Shown here: positions 7,829 to 17,820 of the stretch, piece after piece
Layout of the letters: each line of letters starts with the position of its first letter
Numbering within the stretch: the first letter of the stretch is position 1
DNA from: an uncultured Lachnospiraceae bacterium
GTDB taxonomy: Bacteria; Bacillota; Clostridia; Lachnospirales; Lachnospiraceae
Reading direction: 5' to 3'
Length of the DNA stretch: 64,000 nucleotides
Assembly (NCBI GenBank): GCA_910579645.1
Contig: CAJTVK010000001.1
Coordinates: 20,019-84,018, forward strand
Translations under genes and position numbers: made by a program
Notes under the pieces: model-generated
Databases searched by the model: none
What the model was told of the DNA's origin: nothing
Seen by the model: the letters and a program-made list of their open reading frames with translations, nothing else

Positions 7829-10018
7829 TCAGACTGCCGTCACATGAATCAACTTTCCTTTAAAATCCCCCCAAAATCTTTCTACGGGTATCCCAGCTTT
7901 CATCAGCGTCTCCCCGAAATAAACTCCGTCCATGCCTTCCACCCTGTATTTCGTCTTTGGCTCCAGTCCCTTCAGGCAGATATGCCTGCTGCGGAAGCTG
8001 GGACGGTTCAGCACCTGCACATAAGTCACCAAAGCTTCTTTTCTGTCTTTTGCCACCACTTCATAGCAATCATAAGAATGATTCTCCCCATAGGATGCAA
8101 TCCGGTAATAATCCCCTTCCCGCACCAAATCATTGTACTTATGATACATTGCCACCTGTTCCGGTATCTTCGCCCTGTCTTCCTCCGGTATTTTCGTCAC
8201 ATCCAGCTCATAGCCGAAAGTGCCCGCCAAGGCCACATACCCCCGCGTCTCAAAAGGAGTCGTCCGCCCCAACGCATGGTTCGGGCAGTCGGACACATGG
8301 GCGCCCATAGAGGAAAGGGGGTAAATGAGCGCGGTTCCCTCATGAATCATCAGGCGTTCCACCGCATCCGTATCATCCGAGCACCAAATCTGTGGGCTGT
8401 AATAAAGCATGCCTGCATCGAACCGCGCACCGCCGCTGGAGCAGTTTTCCAAAAGAAGACGCGGAAATTCGGTGATGAGACGCTCCTGCATCTCATATAA
8501 CGCCAGCACATAACGGTGATACAGTTCCCCCTGCCGGTCAGCCGGAAGTGCCGCGCTGCCGATATCGCAAAGCGGACGGTTCATATCCCATTTCACATAC
8601 TCGATATTTGCGCTGCGCAGTATCTGCGCCACACATTCATAGGCATAGTCTCTCACTTCTTTCCTGGTCAAGTCAAGCACATACTGTTCCCTTGCCATTG
8701 CCGCCGCCCTGCCCGGAACCGCAATTGCCCAATCCGGATGCGCCCGGTACAGGTCCGAATCGGGAGATATCATCTCCGGCTCAAACCAAATGCCGAACTT
8801 CATCCCCAGTTTATTGACCTCCTCCACCAGATATTTCAGGCCGCCCTTCAGCTTACTCTCATTTACCTGCCAGTCACCCAAAGCACAGTTGTCACTGTTC
8901 CTTGCCCCGAACCATCCGTCGTCCATAACCAGCATCTCGATACCCAATTCCGAAGCCTGCGCGGCAATCCGCAGCAGCTTTTCCGTATCGAAATCAAAAT
9001 AGGTAGCCTCCCAGTTATTGATCAATATCGGACGCTTTTTGTTTTTATACGGGCTTCTGATCAGATGTTTTCTGTATAAATCATGAAAAGTACGCGTCAT
9101 GCCGCCGATTCCCTGTGCGGAATAAACAAGCACTGCCTCCGGTGCCTGAAAACTTTCCTGCGGCTCCAGCTTCCAGCAAAAATCCTCCGGATGAATGCCC
9201 ATTGTCATACGCACACTGTCAAACTGACTCATTTCTTCCTGTGCCAGGAAATTGCCGGAATAAACTAAATTCATGGCATACACTTCGCCCACATCCTCCG
9301 TGGCTCCCTTCGTCACCAATGCCATAAAAGGATGCTCCTGATGCCCCGGCTCCCCCCTGAGAGATGATACCGCACACTTTCCGTACCCCACCGGCTGTCT
9401 CTGGATACGCCGTTCCCTGGCCCAGGAACCGTGCAGCGTAATACGCTCAAACTCCTTATTGTCCATATCCAGGCAGGCCGAAAGCACTTTGGTCAGATAT
9501 ATTTCATCCTCCGACGCATTTGTCACCTTTATGCTCCTGGTAATGGCATCCACCTCTTCAAACACGGTATATGTCAAAGTCGCTTTCACGCCCAAAACCG
9601 CATCTTCGCAATGAATCTCCAAAGTAGTGCATTCCTCTTCCGTTCCGAACGTAGCCGGAAGCCCTTCCAGCTTTTTCTTCCCGCCATATATATCATGCGA
9701 CACAACTGTCAGATTTATCCCGCTGTAACCTCCTTTGGAACGCACACTGATACATCCGTCCCTATAATCCCCCAAGCCATGCCCGGCATACTCGGCCGGA
9801 AAAGAATCCATGAAGGAGCACCTTTCCCGATTATTGGCGGAAGGCACCAGCGGAGCCTCATCCGTCCGCAGTAAATAATTCAAATTATAATCTTCCAGTT
9901 TCTCCCCATAATACACATGGCCCAAAAAGTTCTCCTTATCCACAACCGCCATCACATAACTGGTGTGGGGCGTATCCAATTTATAAATACGCTGCTCTTC
10001 ATAATACCGAATTCCCAT
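7829..10018 (-). CDS. Alpha-galactosidase, glycoside hydrolase family 36
   Basis: This 729-residue enzyme releases terminal alpha-galactose from sugars such as melibiose and raffinose. The length is that of family 36 enzymes. The N-terminal beta-sandwich spans about 1-320. The barrel carries LVMDDGWFG (about 363-371), the nucleophile Asp478 in KWDMNR, and the acid/base motif CSSGGARFDAG...WCSDDTD with Asp548. No signal peptide is present, so it acts in the cytoplasm on imported sugar; no transporter is seen nearby. The LacI gene follows 60 bases downstream. The AT-rich upstream region (10019-10210) has a TATAAT on this strand (10112-10117 on the plus strand) but only a weak -35. Confidence 0.95.
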   Translation of the reverse strand: MGIRYYEEQRIYKLDTPHTSYVMAVVDKENFLGHVYYGEKLEDYNLNYLLRTDEAPLVPSANNRERCSFMDSFPAEYAGHGLGDYRDGCISVRSKGGYSGINLTVVSHDIYGGKKKLEGLPATFGTEEECTTLEIHCEDAVLGVKATLTYTVFEEVDAITRSIKVTNASEDEIYLTKVLSACLDMDNKEFERITLHGSWARERRIQRQPVGYGKCAVSSLRGEPGHQEHPFMALVTKGATEDVGEVYAMNLVYSGNFLAQEEMSQFDSVRMTMGIHPEDFCWKLEPQESFQAPEAVLVYSAQGIGGMTRTFHDLYRKHLIRSPYKNKKRPILINNWEATYFDFDTEKLLRIAAQASELGIEMLVMDDGWFGARNSDNCALGDWQVNESKLKGGLKYLVEEVNKLGMKFGIWFEPEMISPDSDLYRAHPDWAIAVPGRAAAMAREQYVLDLTRKEVRDYAYECVAQILRSANIEYVKWDMNRPLCDIGSAALPADRQGELYHRYVLALYEMQERLITEFPRLLLENCSSGGARFDAGMLYYSPQIWCSDDTDAVERLMIHEGTALIYPLSSMGAHVSDCPNHALGRTTPFETRGYVALAGTFGYELDVTKIPEEDRAKIPEQVAMYHKYNDLVREGDYYRIASYGENHSYDCYEVVAKDRKEALVTYVQVLNRPSFRSRHICLKGLEPKTKYRVEGMDGVYFGETLMKAGIPVERFWGDFKGKLIHVTAV

Positions 10019-10210
10019 AAGCTTGCCCTTGCCTTTCTTCCCGCTTCTTTCATTTTTACGGAAATGTTTTGAATAATACTTTCTGTCAGATGTTCATTAG
10101 TATAAAATACCATTATATAAGTTTAATGTAAAGCTAAAAGAATTAATTTTTAATTAAATTTAATATTAAAATTAAATTCATTCCCGCCGACGGAAAATCG
10201 GCGCATTGCA

Positions 10211-10837
10211 TTATCCAATACATTCCAAAAAATCAAAGGGAGCGTTTTTACTGCTGCGTAAGAACTGCATCAGAAGATACGCACACCGGAGGGACACCCT
10301 CTCCTCCCCCAGTATTCTTTCCGCCTCTTTCTTGTCTGCCAGCAGCACTTGTATGCTTTCGCTGTCCTCCGCATATTTATCCGTAACATGCCCCGAGGCA
10401 TAGCCGAAGACGGCTGCCGAGCATTCGTCGGTAAATCCTGCTCCCATGAAAAACGGCCGGCGGAAAGCCGGGCTGCCGCCCTCATATACCTCAAAATCCA
10501 ACCCCGTTTCTTCTTTCATTTCACGGATTGCCGCCTCCGCCGGTGTTTCGTCCCCGTCCACCAGGCCTGCCGGCAGTTCGTACAAATAGGCATCCAAAGG
10601 ATACCGATACTGGCGAATCATTACAATCTTATCCGGCTCTTCTCTGAGAACCGGATAGATGACAATCCCTTCCACATTCAGTGCCTTTGTTTTCAGCTTA
10701 ATATGGTTTTCGTCATTTCTTGAACCGAAATAATATCCGAAAGGCTTGCCGCTGTTCGTCAGGGCATCCATCTCATACAAATTAAAGAACGGATTGTCCG
10801 TCACTTTCCTGACTGCCGTAAACTTTTCTTTTTCCAT
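10211..10837 (-). CDS. NUDIX hydrolase (ADP-ribose pyrophosphatase-like)
   Basis: This 208-residue protein has a complete NUDIX box: GDETPAEAAIREMKEETGLDF, in which the REMKEETG core supplies the metal-binding glutamates. The surrounding fold (YRYPLDAYLYELPAGLVD before the box) resembles ADP-sugar pyrophosphatases. The start codon lies three bases after the glpK stop, and its AGGAGGG ribosome binding site overlaps the end of glpK, so it is the last gene of the glycerol operon. The exact substrate cannot be read from the sequence. Confidence 0.88.
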   Translation of the reverse strand: MEKEKFTAVRKVTDNPFFNLYEMDALTNSGKPFGYYFGSRNDENHIKLKTKALNVEGIVIYPVLREEPDKIVMIRQYRYPLDAYLYELPAGLVDGDETPAEAAIREMKEETGLDFEVYEGGSPAFRRPFFMGAGFTDECSAAVFGYASGHVTDKYAEDSESIQVLLADKKEAERILGEERVSLRCAYLLMQFLRSSKNAPFDFLECIG

Positions 10838-10840
10838 AAA

Positions 10841-12337
10841 TCAGCCCTCCTCCGCATAATGCAGCGCACAGTCCACCGCCCTCTTCCAGCCCTTCAGCAG
10901 CCGTTCCCTGTCTTTCTCTTCAATGGAAGGCTCAAAAATCCTGCCCAGCTGCCAGTTGTCGCATATTTCTTCCTTATCCTTATAATATCCGGTGGCCAGT
11001 CCCGCCAGATACGCGGCTCCCAAAGCGGTTGTCTCTATACACTTAGGCCGGTAAACTGCCGCGTCAATAATGCCCGCCTGAAATTTCATAAGGAAATTAT
11101 TGGCGCTGGCGCCGCCGTCCACCTTCAGTTCCTTCAGCGGAATACCCGTATCCTCTTCCATCGCCCGCAGCACATCCGCCGTCTGATAAGCAATGGACTC
11201 CAACGCCGCCCGTATAAAATGTTCCTTCCTGCATCCCCTTGTCATCCCTGTCACCATCCCTCTGGCATACTGCTTCCAATAAGGTGCGCCAAGCCCGGTA
11301 AAGGCAGGGACTATATATACCCCTGCGGTGTCCCGCACCACATCCGCATATTCCTCCGACTGGGCTGCGGTCTTTATCATCCGCATCTCGTCCCGCAGCC
11401 ACTGAACCGCCGCACCTGCCACAAATACGCTGCCCTCCAGCGCATACTCCGCTTTTTCCCCGGTACCGGCCGCAATCGTAGTGAGCAGCCCGTTGCCGGA
11501 ATCTATCGCTTCGTCTCCCGTATTCATCAGCAGGAAACAGCCTGTCCCGTATGTATTCTTCACCTGTCCTTTTTCAAAGCAGCACTGCCCGAACAAAGCC
11601 GCCTGCTGGTCGCCCGCCGCCCCTGCTATGGGAATATGGCCGCCCAGGACGCTGGCATCCGTATAGCCGTAAATACAGCTGGAGGGTTTCACTTCCGGCA
11701 GCATCGCCCTTGGGATATGCATTTTTTCCAGCAATTCCTCGTCCCAGCATAGTTCATGGATATTATAAAGCATCGTCCGGGAAGCATTGGTATAGTCCGT
11801 AACATGAACCGCCCCTTTCGTCAGATTCCATATCAGCCAGCTATCCACCGTACCGAACAGCAATTCCCCTCTCTCGGCCCGTTCCCTGGCTCCGTCCACA
11901 TGCTCCAAGATCCACATTATTTTTGTGGCCGAAAAATAAGCATCGGGCACAAGTCCCGTTTTTTTCCGTATGGTTTCCCCATATCCTTCCTTTTTTAACG
12001 CGTCCACTAATGCTGCCGTCCTGCGGCACTGCCACACAATTGCATGATAAACCGGCACACCCGTATTTTTGTCCCACACTATCGTGGTCTCCCGTTGATT
12101 GGTAATGCCGATTCCACTGATGTCTTCTGCCGATGCCCCTAAAATCGCCATTGCCTCCGTCGCCACAGCAAGCTGAGAAGACCATATTTCCATCGGATTA
12201 TGTTCCACCCACCCGGGATTCGGATAAATCTGCGTAAATTCCTTCTGTGCCATACTCAGGATTTTTCCTGCTTTATCAAATAAAATACATCGGGAACTGG
12301 TCGTTCCCTGATCCAATGCCATGATATACTTTGCCAT
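10841..12337 (-). CDS. glpK: Glycerol kinase
   Basis: This 498-residue enzyme phosphorylates glycerol to glycerol 3-phosphate with ATP. The N-terminal signature [13 protein letters not shown] and the motif [12 protein letters not shown] are diagnostic of FGGY-family glycerol kinases. The start at 12337 ([11 protein letters not shown]) is preferred over an in-frame ATG 57 bases upstream because it follows GGCAGGGAAGAA and matches the family N-terminus. The protein keeps [17 protein letters not shown], a region used in many Gram-positive GlpK proteins for control by HPr phosphorylation. It lies downstream of the glycerol 3-phosphate dehydrogenase set and is followed by a NUDIX gene. Confidence 0.97.
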   Translation of the reverse strand: MAKYIMALDQGTTSSRCILFDKAGKILSMAQKEFTQIYPNPGWVEHNPMEIWSSQLAVATEAMAILGASAEDISGIGITNQRETTIVWDKNTGVPVYHAIVWQCRRTAALVDALKKEGYGETIRKKTGLVPDAYFSATKIMWILEHVDGARERAERGELLFGTVDSWLIWNLTKGAVHVTDYTNASRTMLYNIHELCWDEELLEKMHIPRAMLPEVKPSSCIYGYTDASVLGGHIPIAGAAGDQQAALFGQCCFEKGQVKNTYGTGCFLLMNTGDEAIDSGNGLLTTIAAGTGEKAEYALEGSVFVAGAAVQWLRDEMRMIKTAAQSEEYADVVRDTAGVYIVPAFTGLGAPYWKQYARGMVTGMTRGCRKEHFIRAALESIAYQTADVLRAMEEDTGIPLKELKVDGGASANNFLMKFQAGIIDAAVYRPKCIETTALGAAYLAGLATGYYKDKEEICDNWQLGRIFEPSIEEKDRERLLKGWKRAVDCALHYAEEG

Positions 12338-12374
12338 TTCTTCCCTGCCTTTCCCCAATATGCTTATGCCGCCG

Positions 12375-12785
12375 CTATGTCTCTGCAGCCACATTCTTCG
12401 TCACCACTATATCCACGCCCGTCCCGGCCACATCTGCCAAGGCCACCTCCCCGATGCGGACAGGTGCTTCCAGCTCCGCATGCCTTATGGCATCCATGCA
12501 TTCCCCAATCTTCCCTTTCGGAATATCGGCCGCCGTCTTCACAGGCACAACGGCTTGTTTCCCATTGCGCAGCCGCACGGTGGACGTGACAATCCTTGTG
12601 GGATTCCTCAATTCCTTCTCCGCATATTCCGCTCCCCGGCCGCAAGTATTTCCTGCAATGCCTAATGTGCCGTCCTCCTGCTCCGTCACGGTTATCATGC
12701 AGCCAATAGGGCACCGGATGCAGACCAGTTCCTGTTTCCGGTTCCCGTTATTTCCTTTTCTGTTTTCCGTTTTTATGCCTTCCAT
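12375..12785 (-). CDS. DUF1667 protein of the glycerol operon
   Basis: This is a 136-residue protein with four cysteines near the N-terminus: Cys22, Cys25 and Cys29 in CIRCPIGC, and Cys48 in NTCGRG. That spacing suggests an iron-sulfur or zinc site. The rest ([25 protein letters not shown]) matches DUF1667, which in Clostridia travels with GlpA-like and FAD/NAD oxidoreductases. It probably works with the two upstream flavoproteins as part of an oxidoreductase complex. That role is inferred from context. Confidence 0.85.
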   Translation of the reverse strand: MEGIKTENRKGNNGNRKQELVCIRCPIGCMITVTEQEDGTLGIAGNTCGRGAEYAEKELRNPTRIVTSTVRLRNGKQAVVPVKTAADIPKGKIGECMDAIRHAELEAPVRIGEVALADVAGTGVDIVVTKNVAAET

Positions 12786-12869
12786 CCCTTTTCCTTCCTC
12801 TATCCTTTCCCCTATCTTTTATCTTCTGTTTCCGTTCTTATTTCCGCTCTGCGAACCGCAAGCCCCGCA

Positions 12870-14192
12870 TCATGCCCGCAGGGAATCCGCCGGCTCCACG
12901 GCAATCCGTATTTCCTTCAGTCCCGGATACTCTTCCAATTTTCTCTTCTTCAGCCTTATCTGCTCCATTTCCCCCGGAGCCATCACTCTCTTATTCACTT
13001 TCATGACAGGCGTGCCGTCAAAGGTAACCACCAGTGCCCCATCCCGATACACATCACCTACCCGGAACCGTATCACCTGCTCTTCCTGCATATGCCCCGG
13101 CCGAAGCAGGGAAGGCACCGTATAGCGCACGCCCAAGCCGGGCCGTATGCCGATTACCGCGGAAACAGTCTCCCTTTCCTTTGCCCCCAGCACATATTCC
13201 GCCGCATTCCGGCCTGCGTTTTCCGCCTCCTCCGACACATAATCCACCAAATCATGCACATGGAGCACATTTCCACAGGCAAAAACCCCCTCCACATTAG
13301 TTTCCAGGCTCTCATTTACCACCGGCCCGGAAGTCACCGGGCTTAACTCCACGCCCAGTCCGGCAGACAGTTCATTTTCCGGAATCAGCCCGCAGGAAAG
13401 CAGCAGTGTGTCACAGCTGACATACTCCTCCGTTCCGGCAATCGGTTTCCGGTTTCCGTCCACTTCCGCTATGGTCACACCTTCCAGCCGCTCCTTCCCA
13501 TGAATGCCCACTACCGTATGGCTGAGCTTCAGCGGGATTCCGAAATCCTCCAGACACTGAACAATATTTCTTTTCAGCCCGCCGGAATAAGGCATCAGTT
13601 CCGCCACCAGTTTCACCTTAGCCCCTTCCAGCGTCATGCGCCTTGCCATAATCAGCCCTATATCGCCGGAACCCAGAATAACTGCCTCTTTCCCGGGCAT
13701 CCGCCCTTCTATATTCACATAACGCTGTGCCGTTCCGGCGGAATATATGCCGGCCGGCCGATATCCCGGAATATTCAATGCTCCTCTGGGACGTTCCCGG
13801 CATCCCATGGCAAGTATCACGGCCTGCGCCTCCACCGTGAAAAGCCCGTCGGTCTTATTCATCGCCGTTACATACTTTATTTTTCCGACACCGTTGTCAT
13901 CTCTTTCCCCTTCCCGGATATCCACTACCATAGTCTGCAGCATATAAGGAATCCGTGCCTGCCGTACCTTCCTTGCATACCGCTCCGCATATTCCGGTCC
14001 CGTCAGTTCTTCCTGAAAAGTATGCAGGCCAAAACCATTGTGGATGCATTGATTCAGAATCCCACCCAACTCTCCGTCCCGTTCCGCAATCAGGATATCT
14101 TCGCTCTTTACACCTGCCGCTTCTGCCGCCGCTGCCGCCGCCAGTCCTGCCGGCCCGCCGCCGACTACCAATATTCGGGCTTTTTTCTTCAT
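12870..14192 (-). CDS. FAD/NAD(P)-dependent oxidoreductase of the glycerol operon
   Basis: This 440-residue flavoprotein starts with a dinucleotide-binding motif (ILVVGGGPAGLAAAAAAEAAG) and has a second one for NAD(P) in the middle (AVILGSGDIGLIMARRM). A C-terminal FAD-contact segment follows (NVEGVFACGNVLHVHDLVD). Its start ATG overlaps the stop of the upstream GlpA-like gene by 4 bases (ATGA at 14189-14192). In Clostridia this protein pairs with a GlpA-type dehydrogenase and a DUF1667 protein, and presumably passes electrons from glycerol 3-phosphate to NAD or another carrier. The electron acceptor is not clear from the sequence. Confidence 0.9.
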   Translation of the reverse strand: MKKKARILVVGGGPAGLAAAAAAEAAGVKSEDILIAERDGELGGILNQCIHNGFGLHTFQEELTGPEYAERYARKVRQARIPYMLQTMVVDIREGERDDNGVGKIKYVTAMNKTDGLFTVEAQAVILAMGCRERPRGALNIPGYRPAGIYSAGTAQRYVNIEGRMPGKEAVILGSGDIGLIMARRMTLEGAKVKLVAELMPYSGGLKRNIVQCLEDFGIPLKLSHTVVGIHGKERLEGVTIAEVDGNRKPIAGTEEYVSCDTLLLSCGLIPENELSAGLGVELSPVTSGPVVNESLETNVEGVFACGNVLHVHDLVDYVSEEAENAGRNAAEYVLGAKERETVSAVIGIRPGLGVRYTVPSLLRPGHMQEEQVIRFRVGDVYRDGALVVTFDGTPVMKVNKRVMAPGEMEQIRLKKRKLEEYPGLKEIRIAVEPADSLRA

Positions 14193-15697
14193 GCTTCCCT
14201 CCCTTCTTGCCGTAAAAGCCTGTCTGTATGACCTGCTTCCTTTGACATTTCCACGCAATCACTGCCCTGAGGCCTGCTATGTCCGGCCAGCAGCAGCGAT
14301 GCTCCGCCGGCTTTGCTGATTTCCCCCAGATCCTTTCCCAACTCTCTCGCCAGAATTTCCGCTGTCTTAGGTGCGCAGAACCCCGACTGGCATCTCCCCA
14401 TCCCTGCCCTGGTCCGGCGTTTCACCCCGTCCAGCGTCGTTGCCCCCAAAGGCCTGTGAATGGCATCCGCAATCTCCCCCTCGGTGACCAGTTCGCAACG
14501 GCATACTACATTTGCATAAGCAGAATTTTCCCGAATCAGCTCCTGCCTCCTTTCCGCATCCGCCAAAGCCACTGACGGAATCCCCTTCCGCCCGGCAATA
14601 AAATCGGCCTTCTCGGGAGCAGGTATGCGTTTCCGTATCAAATCCGCCACATATTCCCCTATGGCAGGCGCACAAGTCAGTCCCGGAGACTCTATTCCCG
14701 CCACGTCTATGAAGCCTGCCGCATCCTCCGGCTCCCCGATTACAAAATCTCCGCCGTCCTCATGGGCACGCAGGCCGGCAAAAGAAGTAATGACCTTGCC
14801 GGCCGGCACCTCACGCACGCTTAAATTCCCCCGTTCCAGCAAATCCGCCAAGCCTTCCCCGGTCGTATACACCCCCTCTTTGTCCTCTATATCTTCGGCA
14901 GTAGGACCCACCAACAAATTGCCATGTACCGTAGGCGTGACCAACACCCCCTTGCCATATTGGGTAGGCAGCTGAAAAACCGTATGCCGCACCCAATCCC
15001 CTGCCGTTTTGTCAAACAGGCAGTATTCCCCTTTCCTCGGCGTGATATGAATTTTCCGGCTGCTTACCATATTGTGAAAAATATCCGCATATACCCCTGC
15101 GGCATTCACCACCGTCCGGCTTTCAAACAGACCACGGGAAGTTTCCAGCCGATAGCCCGCTTCCGTTTTTTCTACTTTCCCTACTTCCGTATCCAGATAA
15201 AATTCCACCCCATTGACGCAGGCGTTTTCCGCCAAAGCAATGGTCAGCCCAAAAGGGCAGACAATCCCCCCTGTGGGCGCATATAGGGCAGCTGCCGCTT
15301 GTTCCGAAATATTCGGCTCTATCCGAACCAATTCCTCCCTCTCCAGGATGCACAGATCCTCCACGCCGTTTTCCTTCCCTCTTTCCAGCAGTTCCTGCAG
15401 CTTCCTCCTGCCGCTTTCCTCAAAGCAAAGCACCAACGATCCGTTCCTCTTATACGGAAAATCCAGTTCTTCCGAAAGTTCTTCCATCCGGCGGCTGCCC
15501 CGTATATTCAGAAGAGCCTTTACCGTCCCCGGTTCCGCGTCATACCCTGCATGCACGATTCCGCTGTTCGCTTTGGAAGTCCCCTCGCAGACATCGGATG
15601 CCCGCTCCAATACCGCTGTCTTCATATCATACCGCGACAATTCCCTCGCCACTGCACAGCCGCTCACCCCTGCCCCTACAATTATAACATCAAACAT
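14189..15697 (-). CDS. GlpA-type glycerol-3-phosphate dehydrogenase
   Basis: This 502-residue FAD oxidoreductase opens with the FAD motif VIIVGAGVSGCAVARELSRYD and has DAO-family segments. The C-terminal part (from about 390) holds a cysteine cluster typical of a BFD-like [2Fe-2S] domain: VVCRCELVTEGEI and GRCQSGFCAPKT. It likely oxidises glycerol 3-phosphate to dihydroxyacetone phosphate. The start at 15697 gives the usual N-terminus MFDVIIVGAG after GAGAGGGACAGAGG; an ATG 33 bases earlier is less likely. It is the first gene of the operon, about 55 bases after a strong promoter. Confidence 0.9.
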   Translation of the reverse strand: MFDVIIVGAGVSGCAVARELSRYDMKTAVLERASDVCEGTSKANSGIVHAGYDAEPGTVKALLNIRGSRRMEELSEELDFPYKRNGSLVLCFEESGRRKLQELLERGKENGVEDLCILEREELVRIEPNISEQAAAALYAPTGGIVCPFGLTIALAENACVNGVEFYLDTEVGKVEKTEAGYRLETSRGLFESRTVVNAAGVYADIFHNMVSSRKIHITPRKGEYCLFDKTAGDWVRHTVFQLPTQYGKGVLVTPTVHGNLLVGPTAEDIEDKEGVYTTGEGLADLLERGNLSVREVPAGKVITSFAGLRAHEDGGDFVIGEPEDAAGFIDVAGIESPGLTCAPAIGEYVADLIRKRIPAPEKADFIAGRKGIPSVALADAERRQELIRENSAYANVVCRCELVTEGEIADAIHRPLGATTLDGVKRRTRAGMGRCQSGFCAPKTAEILARELGKDLGEISKAGGASLLLAGHSRPQGSDCVEMSKEAGHTDRLLRQEGREA

Positions 15698-15751
15698 CCT
15701 CTGTCCCTCTCTCCCGCTTTCTTTTCGCAAACCATTTCCCGATATGCATAA

Positions 15752-15780
15752 ATTATACCCTAATTGTCTTCCTTCCTCAA
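15752..15780 (-). promoter_or_regulatory. Promoter of the glycerol operon
   Basis: Read on the minus strand, TTGAGG (15775-15780) and TATAAT (15752-15757) are separated by 17 bases, upstream of the GlpA-like gene. I see no obvious catabolite-responsive element or antiterminator site in the short leader. Confidence 0.7.
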
Positions 15781-15859
15781 CGAAATTATTACAATTTGGG
15801 CGAAATGTGTTTTCTTTTCATCCGAAATTTCCTGTCCGTAAGAATCCTTTTTTCACTGT

Positions 15860-15920
15860 TCAATAAAAAAGAAACGAGCAGCCCGCTTGAGTGAAAACAC
15901 TGCACGGTAAAAGCCCGTTT
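15860..15920 (-). terminator. Terminator after bioA
   Basis: On the minus strand, AAACGGGC pairs with GCTCGTTT (15913-15920 with 15872-15879) around an inner CAGTG-TTTT-CACTC hairpin, and the stem is followed by CTTTTTT. It closes the biotin operon just before the glp promoter. Confidence 0.6.
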
Positions 15921-15928
15921 AAAATCCG

Positions 15929-17116
15929 TTATCTTTCAAACCACTCCTTCATGACATCCAGCACCTTCACCAGTTCCTCTTCCCTGATCACATAAGGCAC
16001 CATGGCATACATATACTTTAGGAACGGCCTGCTGAACACCCCTCTCTCATAGGCAAACTGCTGAAACCCTTTCAGCGTTCCCGGATCATATACCTCCACG
16101 CAGACACATCCCCCCATAATCCGCACTTCCTTTACCCTGGGATCCGTGAAGCCGTCCATTTCCCGCCGTGTGACCGCTTCAATCTTCCGTATTTTTTCCA
16201 TATAATTTTCCGTTTCAAACAGTTCGATAGATTTGAGAGCCACGCTGCACGCCAGCGCATTCCCCATAAAAGTGGGGCCGTGCATCAGGGCATGCCTGCT
16301 GTCGTCGCTGTAAAAGCCCTGAAACACTTTATGATTTGCCACCGTAACCGCATGACCGATATAGCCGCCCGTCAACGCTTTTCCCAACACGAGAATATCC
16401 GGGCAGACTAAATCCGCCGCAAACCGATGGCCTGTCCGCCCGAATCCGGTGGCCACCTCGTCAAAAATCAGAAGCACGTCATATTGATCGCACAATTCCC
16501 TGGCACGTTTCAGGAACGCAGCGTCATACATCCTCATGCCTCCCGCCCCCTGCAAAAGCGGCTCTGCAATAAAGCAGTAAAACCGATCGTGATATTGGCG
16601 GAAAGCCTCTTCCAAGGCCTCCGTCTGCGTAGGAATATGCACCACACCTTTTTTCTCCCCAAAGGCAAAATGATAATCCTCATCGTCCCCTACTTCCATG
16701 GCTTTAAAAGTATCCCCATGATAAGCCTTCTGCAGCGAAAGCACCATGTCCCTTCCGCTTCCCCTGTTGGTATTGAACTGCAGCGCCATCTTCAGCGCCA
16801 CTTCCACCGCTACGCTCCCCGAATCCGAGAAAAAGCAATAATCCAAATCCCCCGGCAGAAAATCCCTAAGCTTCTCCGCCAGTTCCGTCACAGGTTCATG
16901 GGTCAGGCCGCCCAGCATGACATGTGAAAAACGGTCAGCCTGTTTTTTTATCGCCTCCGTAAGAACCGGATGCTTATACCCATGAATCATGCACCACCAG
17001 GAAGATACCGAATCAATCAGTTTCCGGTCTTCCGTATATATATAAACTCCCTCTGCATCCACAATCTTATATGGCTGTCTCATTGTCTTCATCTGTTCAT
17101 ATGGATACCATATCAT
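15929..17116 (-). CDS. bioA: Adenosylmethionine-8-amino-7-oxononanoate aminotransferase
   Basis: This 395-residue PLP enzyme converts 7-keto-8-aminopelargonate (KAPA) to 7,8-diaminopelargonate using S-adenosylmethionine as amino donor. It has the BioA N-terminus WYPYEQM, the SSWWCMIHGYKHP segment, the class III motif LLIFDEVATGFGRTG and the PLP lysine in ILVLGKALTGGY. At 395 residues it is somewhat shorter than many BioA proteins, but all motifs are present. It is last in a bioY-bioB-bioD-bioA order, 20 bases after bioD. No bioF or bioW, which would supply KAPA, is present in the window. Confidence 0.95.
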   Translation of the reverse strand: MIWYPYEQMKTMRQPYKIVDAEGVYIYTEDRKLIDSVSSWWCMIHGYKHPVLTEAIKKQADRFSHVMLGGLTHEPVTELAEKLRDFLPGDLDYCFFSDSGSVAVEVALKMALQFNTNRGSGRDMVLSLQKAYHGDTFKAMEVGDDEDYHFAFGEKKGVVHIPTQTEALEEAFRQYHDRFYCFIAEPLLQGAGGMRMYDAAFLKRARELCDQYDVLLIFDEVATGFGRTGHRFAADLVCPDILVLGKALTGGYIGHAVTVANHKVFQGFYSDDSRHALMHGPTFMGNALACSVALKSIELFETENYMEKIRKIEAVTRREMDGFTDPRVKEVRIMGGCVCVEVYDPGTLKGFQQFAYERGVFSRPFLKYMYAMVPYVIREEELVKVLDVMKEWFER

Positions 17117-17136
17117 ACCGTTCCCTCGTTCTTCCT

Positions 17137-17820
17137 TTATTCATACAATGCGGCCAGTTCTTCCGCATCCAATTCCAGCTGCGCATCACCCTCCTTTACG
17201 CATGCCAGCACCTTCAGCCCTGTCCTCTCCCTGCACATCCTTACATTGTCTTCTTCCATAATGTTCCCCGGATGAAAGCGGTTAAAAATAAATCCTTTTA
17301 CCGGTATGCCCTTCCGCTCCATATATTCGGCGGTCAATACCGCATGGTTAATGGTTCCCAGCCCCGCATCGGCCACTATCAGACAGGCCGGCCCCAGTTC
17401 CTTTATCACATCCTCCAGCCAGACTTTCTCCCCGTCAAAGCATATGGGGCAGAGAATGCCGCCGCTGCCCTCCGCCGTCACATAATCATACTTTGCCGCC
17501 GTCCGCCCAAACCATTCCTTCACCACCTCCATACGCACCGGATTCCCTTCCAGCCTTGCGGCCAAATGAGGAGAATATGCATTTTCATACAGATAAGGGC
17601 ACATTTCTTCCACAGGCTGCCGGATGCCCGAAACCTTCTTTACCCATTCCGCATCCCCCGGTATCAGCGTTCCGTCTTCCCTGCGTGCATTCCCGCTCAT
17701 GGCTGCCTTAAAATATGCCGCATCCCTGCCGCTTTCCTTCAGTTTCTTCACAATTAATCCGGTCACAAAAGTCTTGCCGACATCGGTTCCCGTCCCTGTT
17801 ATCCATATATTTTTACTCAT
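17137..17820 (-). CDS. bioD: Dethiobiotin synthetase
   Basis: This 227-residue ATP-dependent enzyme closes the ureido ring of dethiobiotin from diaminopelargonate and CO2. The P-loop is at the N-terminus (ITGTGTDVGKTFVTG), and TAEGSGGILCPI in the middle is typical of BioD. The ATG at 17820 is chosen over an in-frame TTG two codons earlier; it overlaps the end of bioB by 8 bases, indicating translational coupling. Confidence 0.95.
   Translation of the reverse strand: MSKNIWITGTGTDVGKTFVTGLIVKKLKESGRDAAYFKAAMSGNARREDGTLIPGDAEWVKKVSGIRQPVEEMCPYLYENAYSPHLAARLEGNPVRMEVVKEWFGRTAAKYDYVTAEGSGGILCPICFDGEKVWLEDVIKELGPACLIVADAGLGTINHAVLTAEYMERKGIPVKGFIFNRFHPGNIMEEDNVRMCRERTGLKVLACVKEGDAQLELDAEELAALYE

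Noticed and set aside
7136..8500. Long plus-strand reading frame of 454 codons
   Set aside because: It is antisense to the LacI and alpha-galactosidase genes, has no recognisable domain and reflects the codon pattern of the opposite strand.
13500..14231. Plus-strand frame of 243 codons over the FAD oxidoreductase gene
   Set aside because: It is an antisense shadow of a gene with clear dinucleotide-binding motifs.
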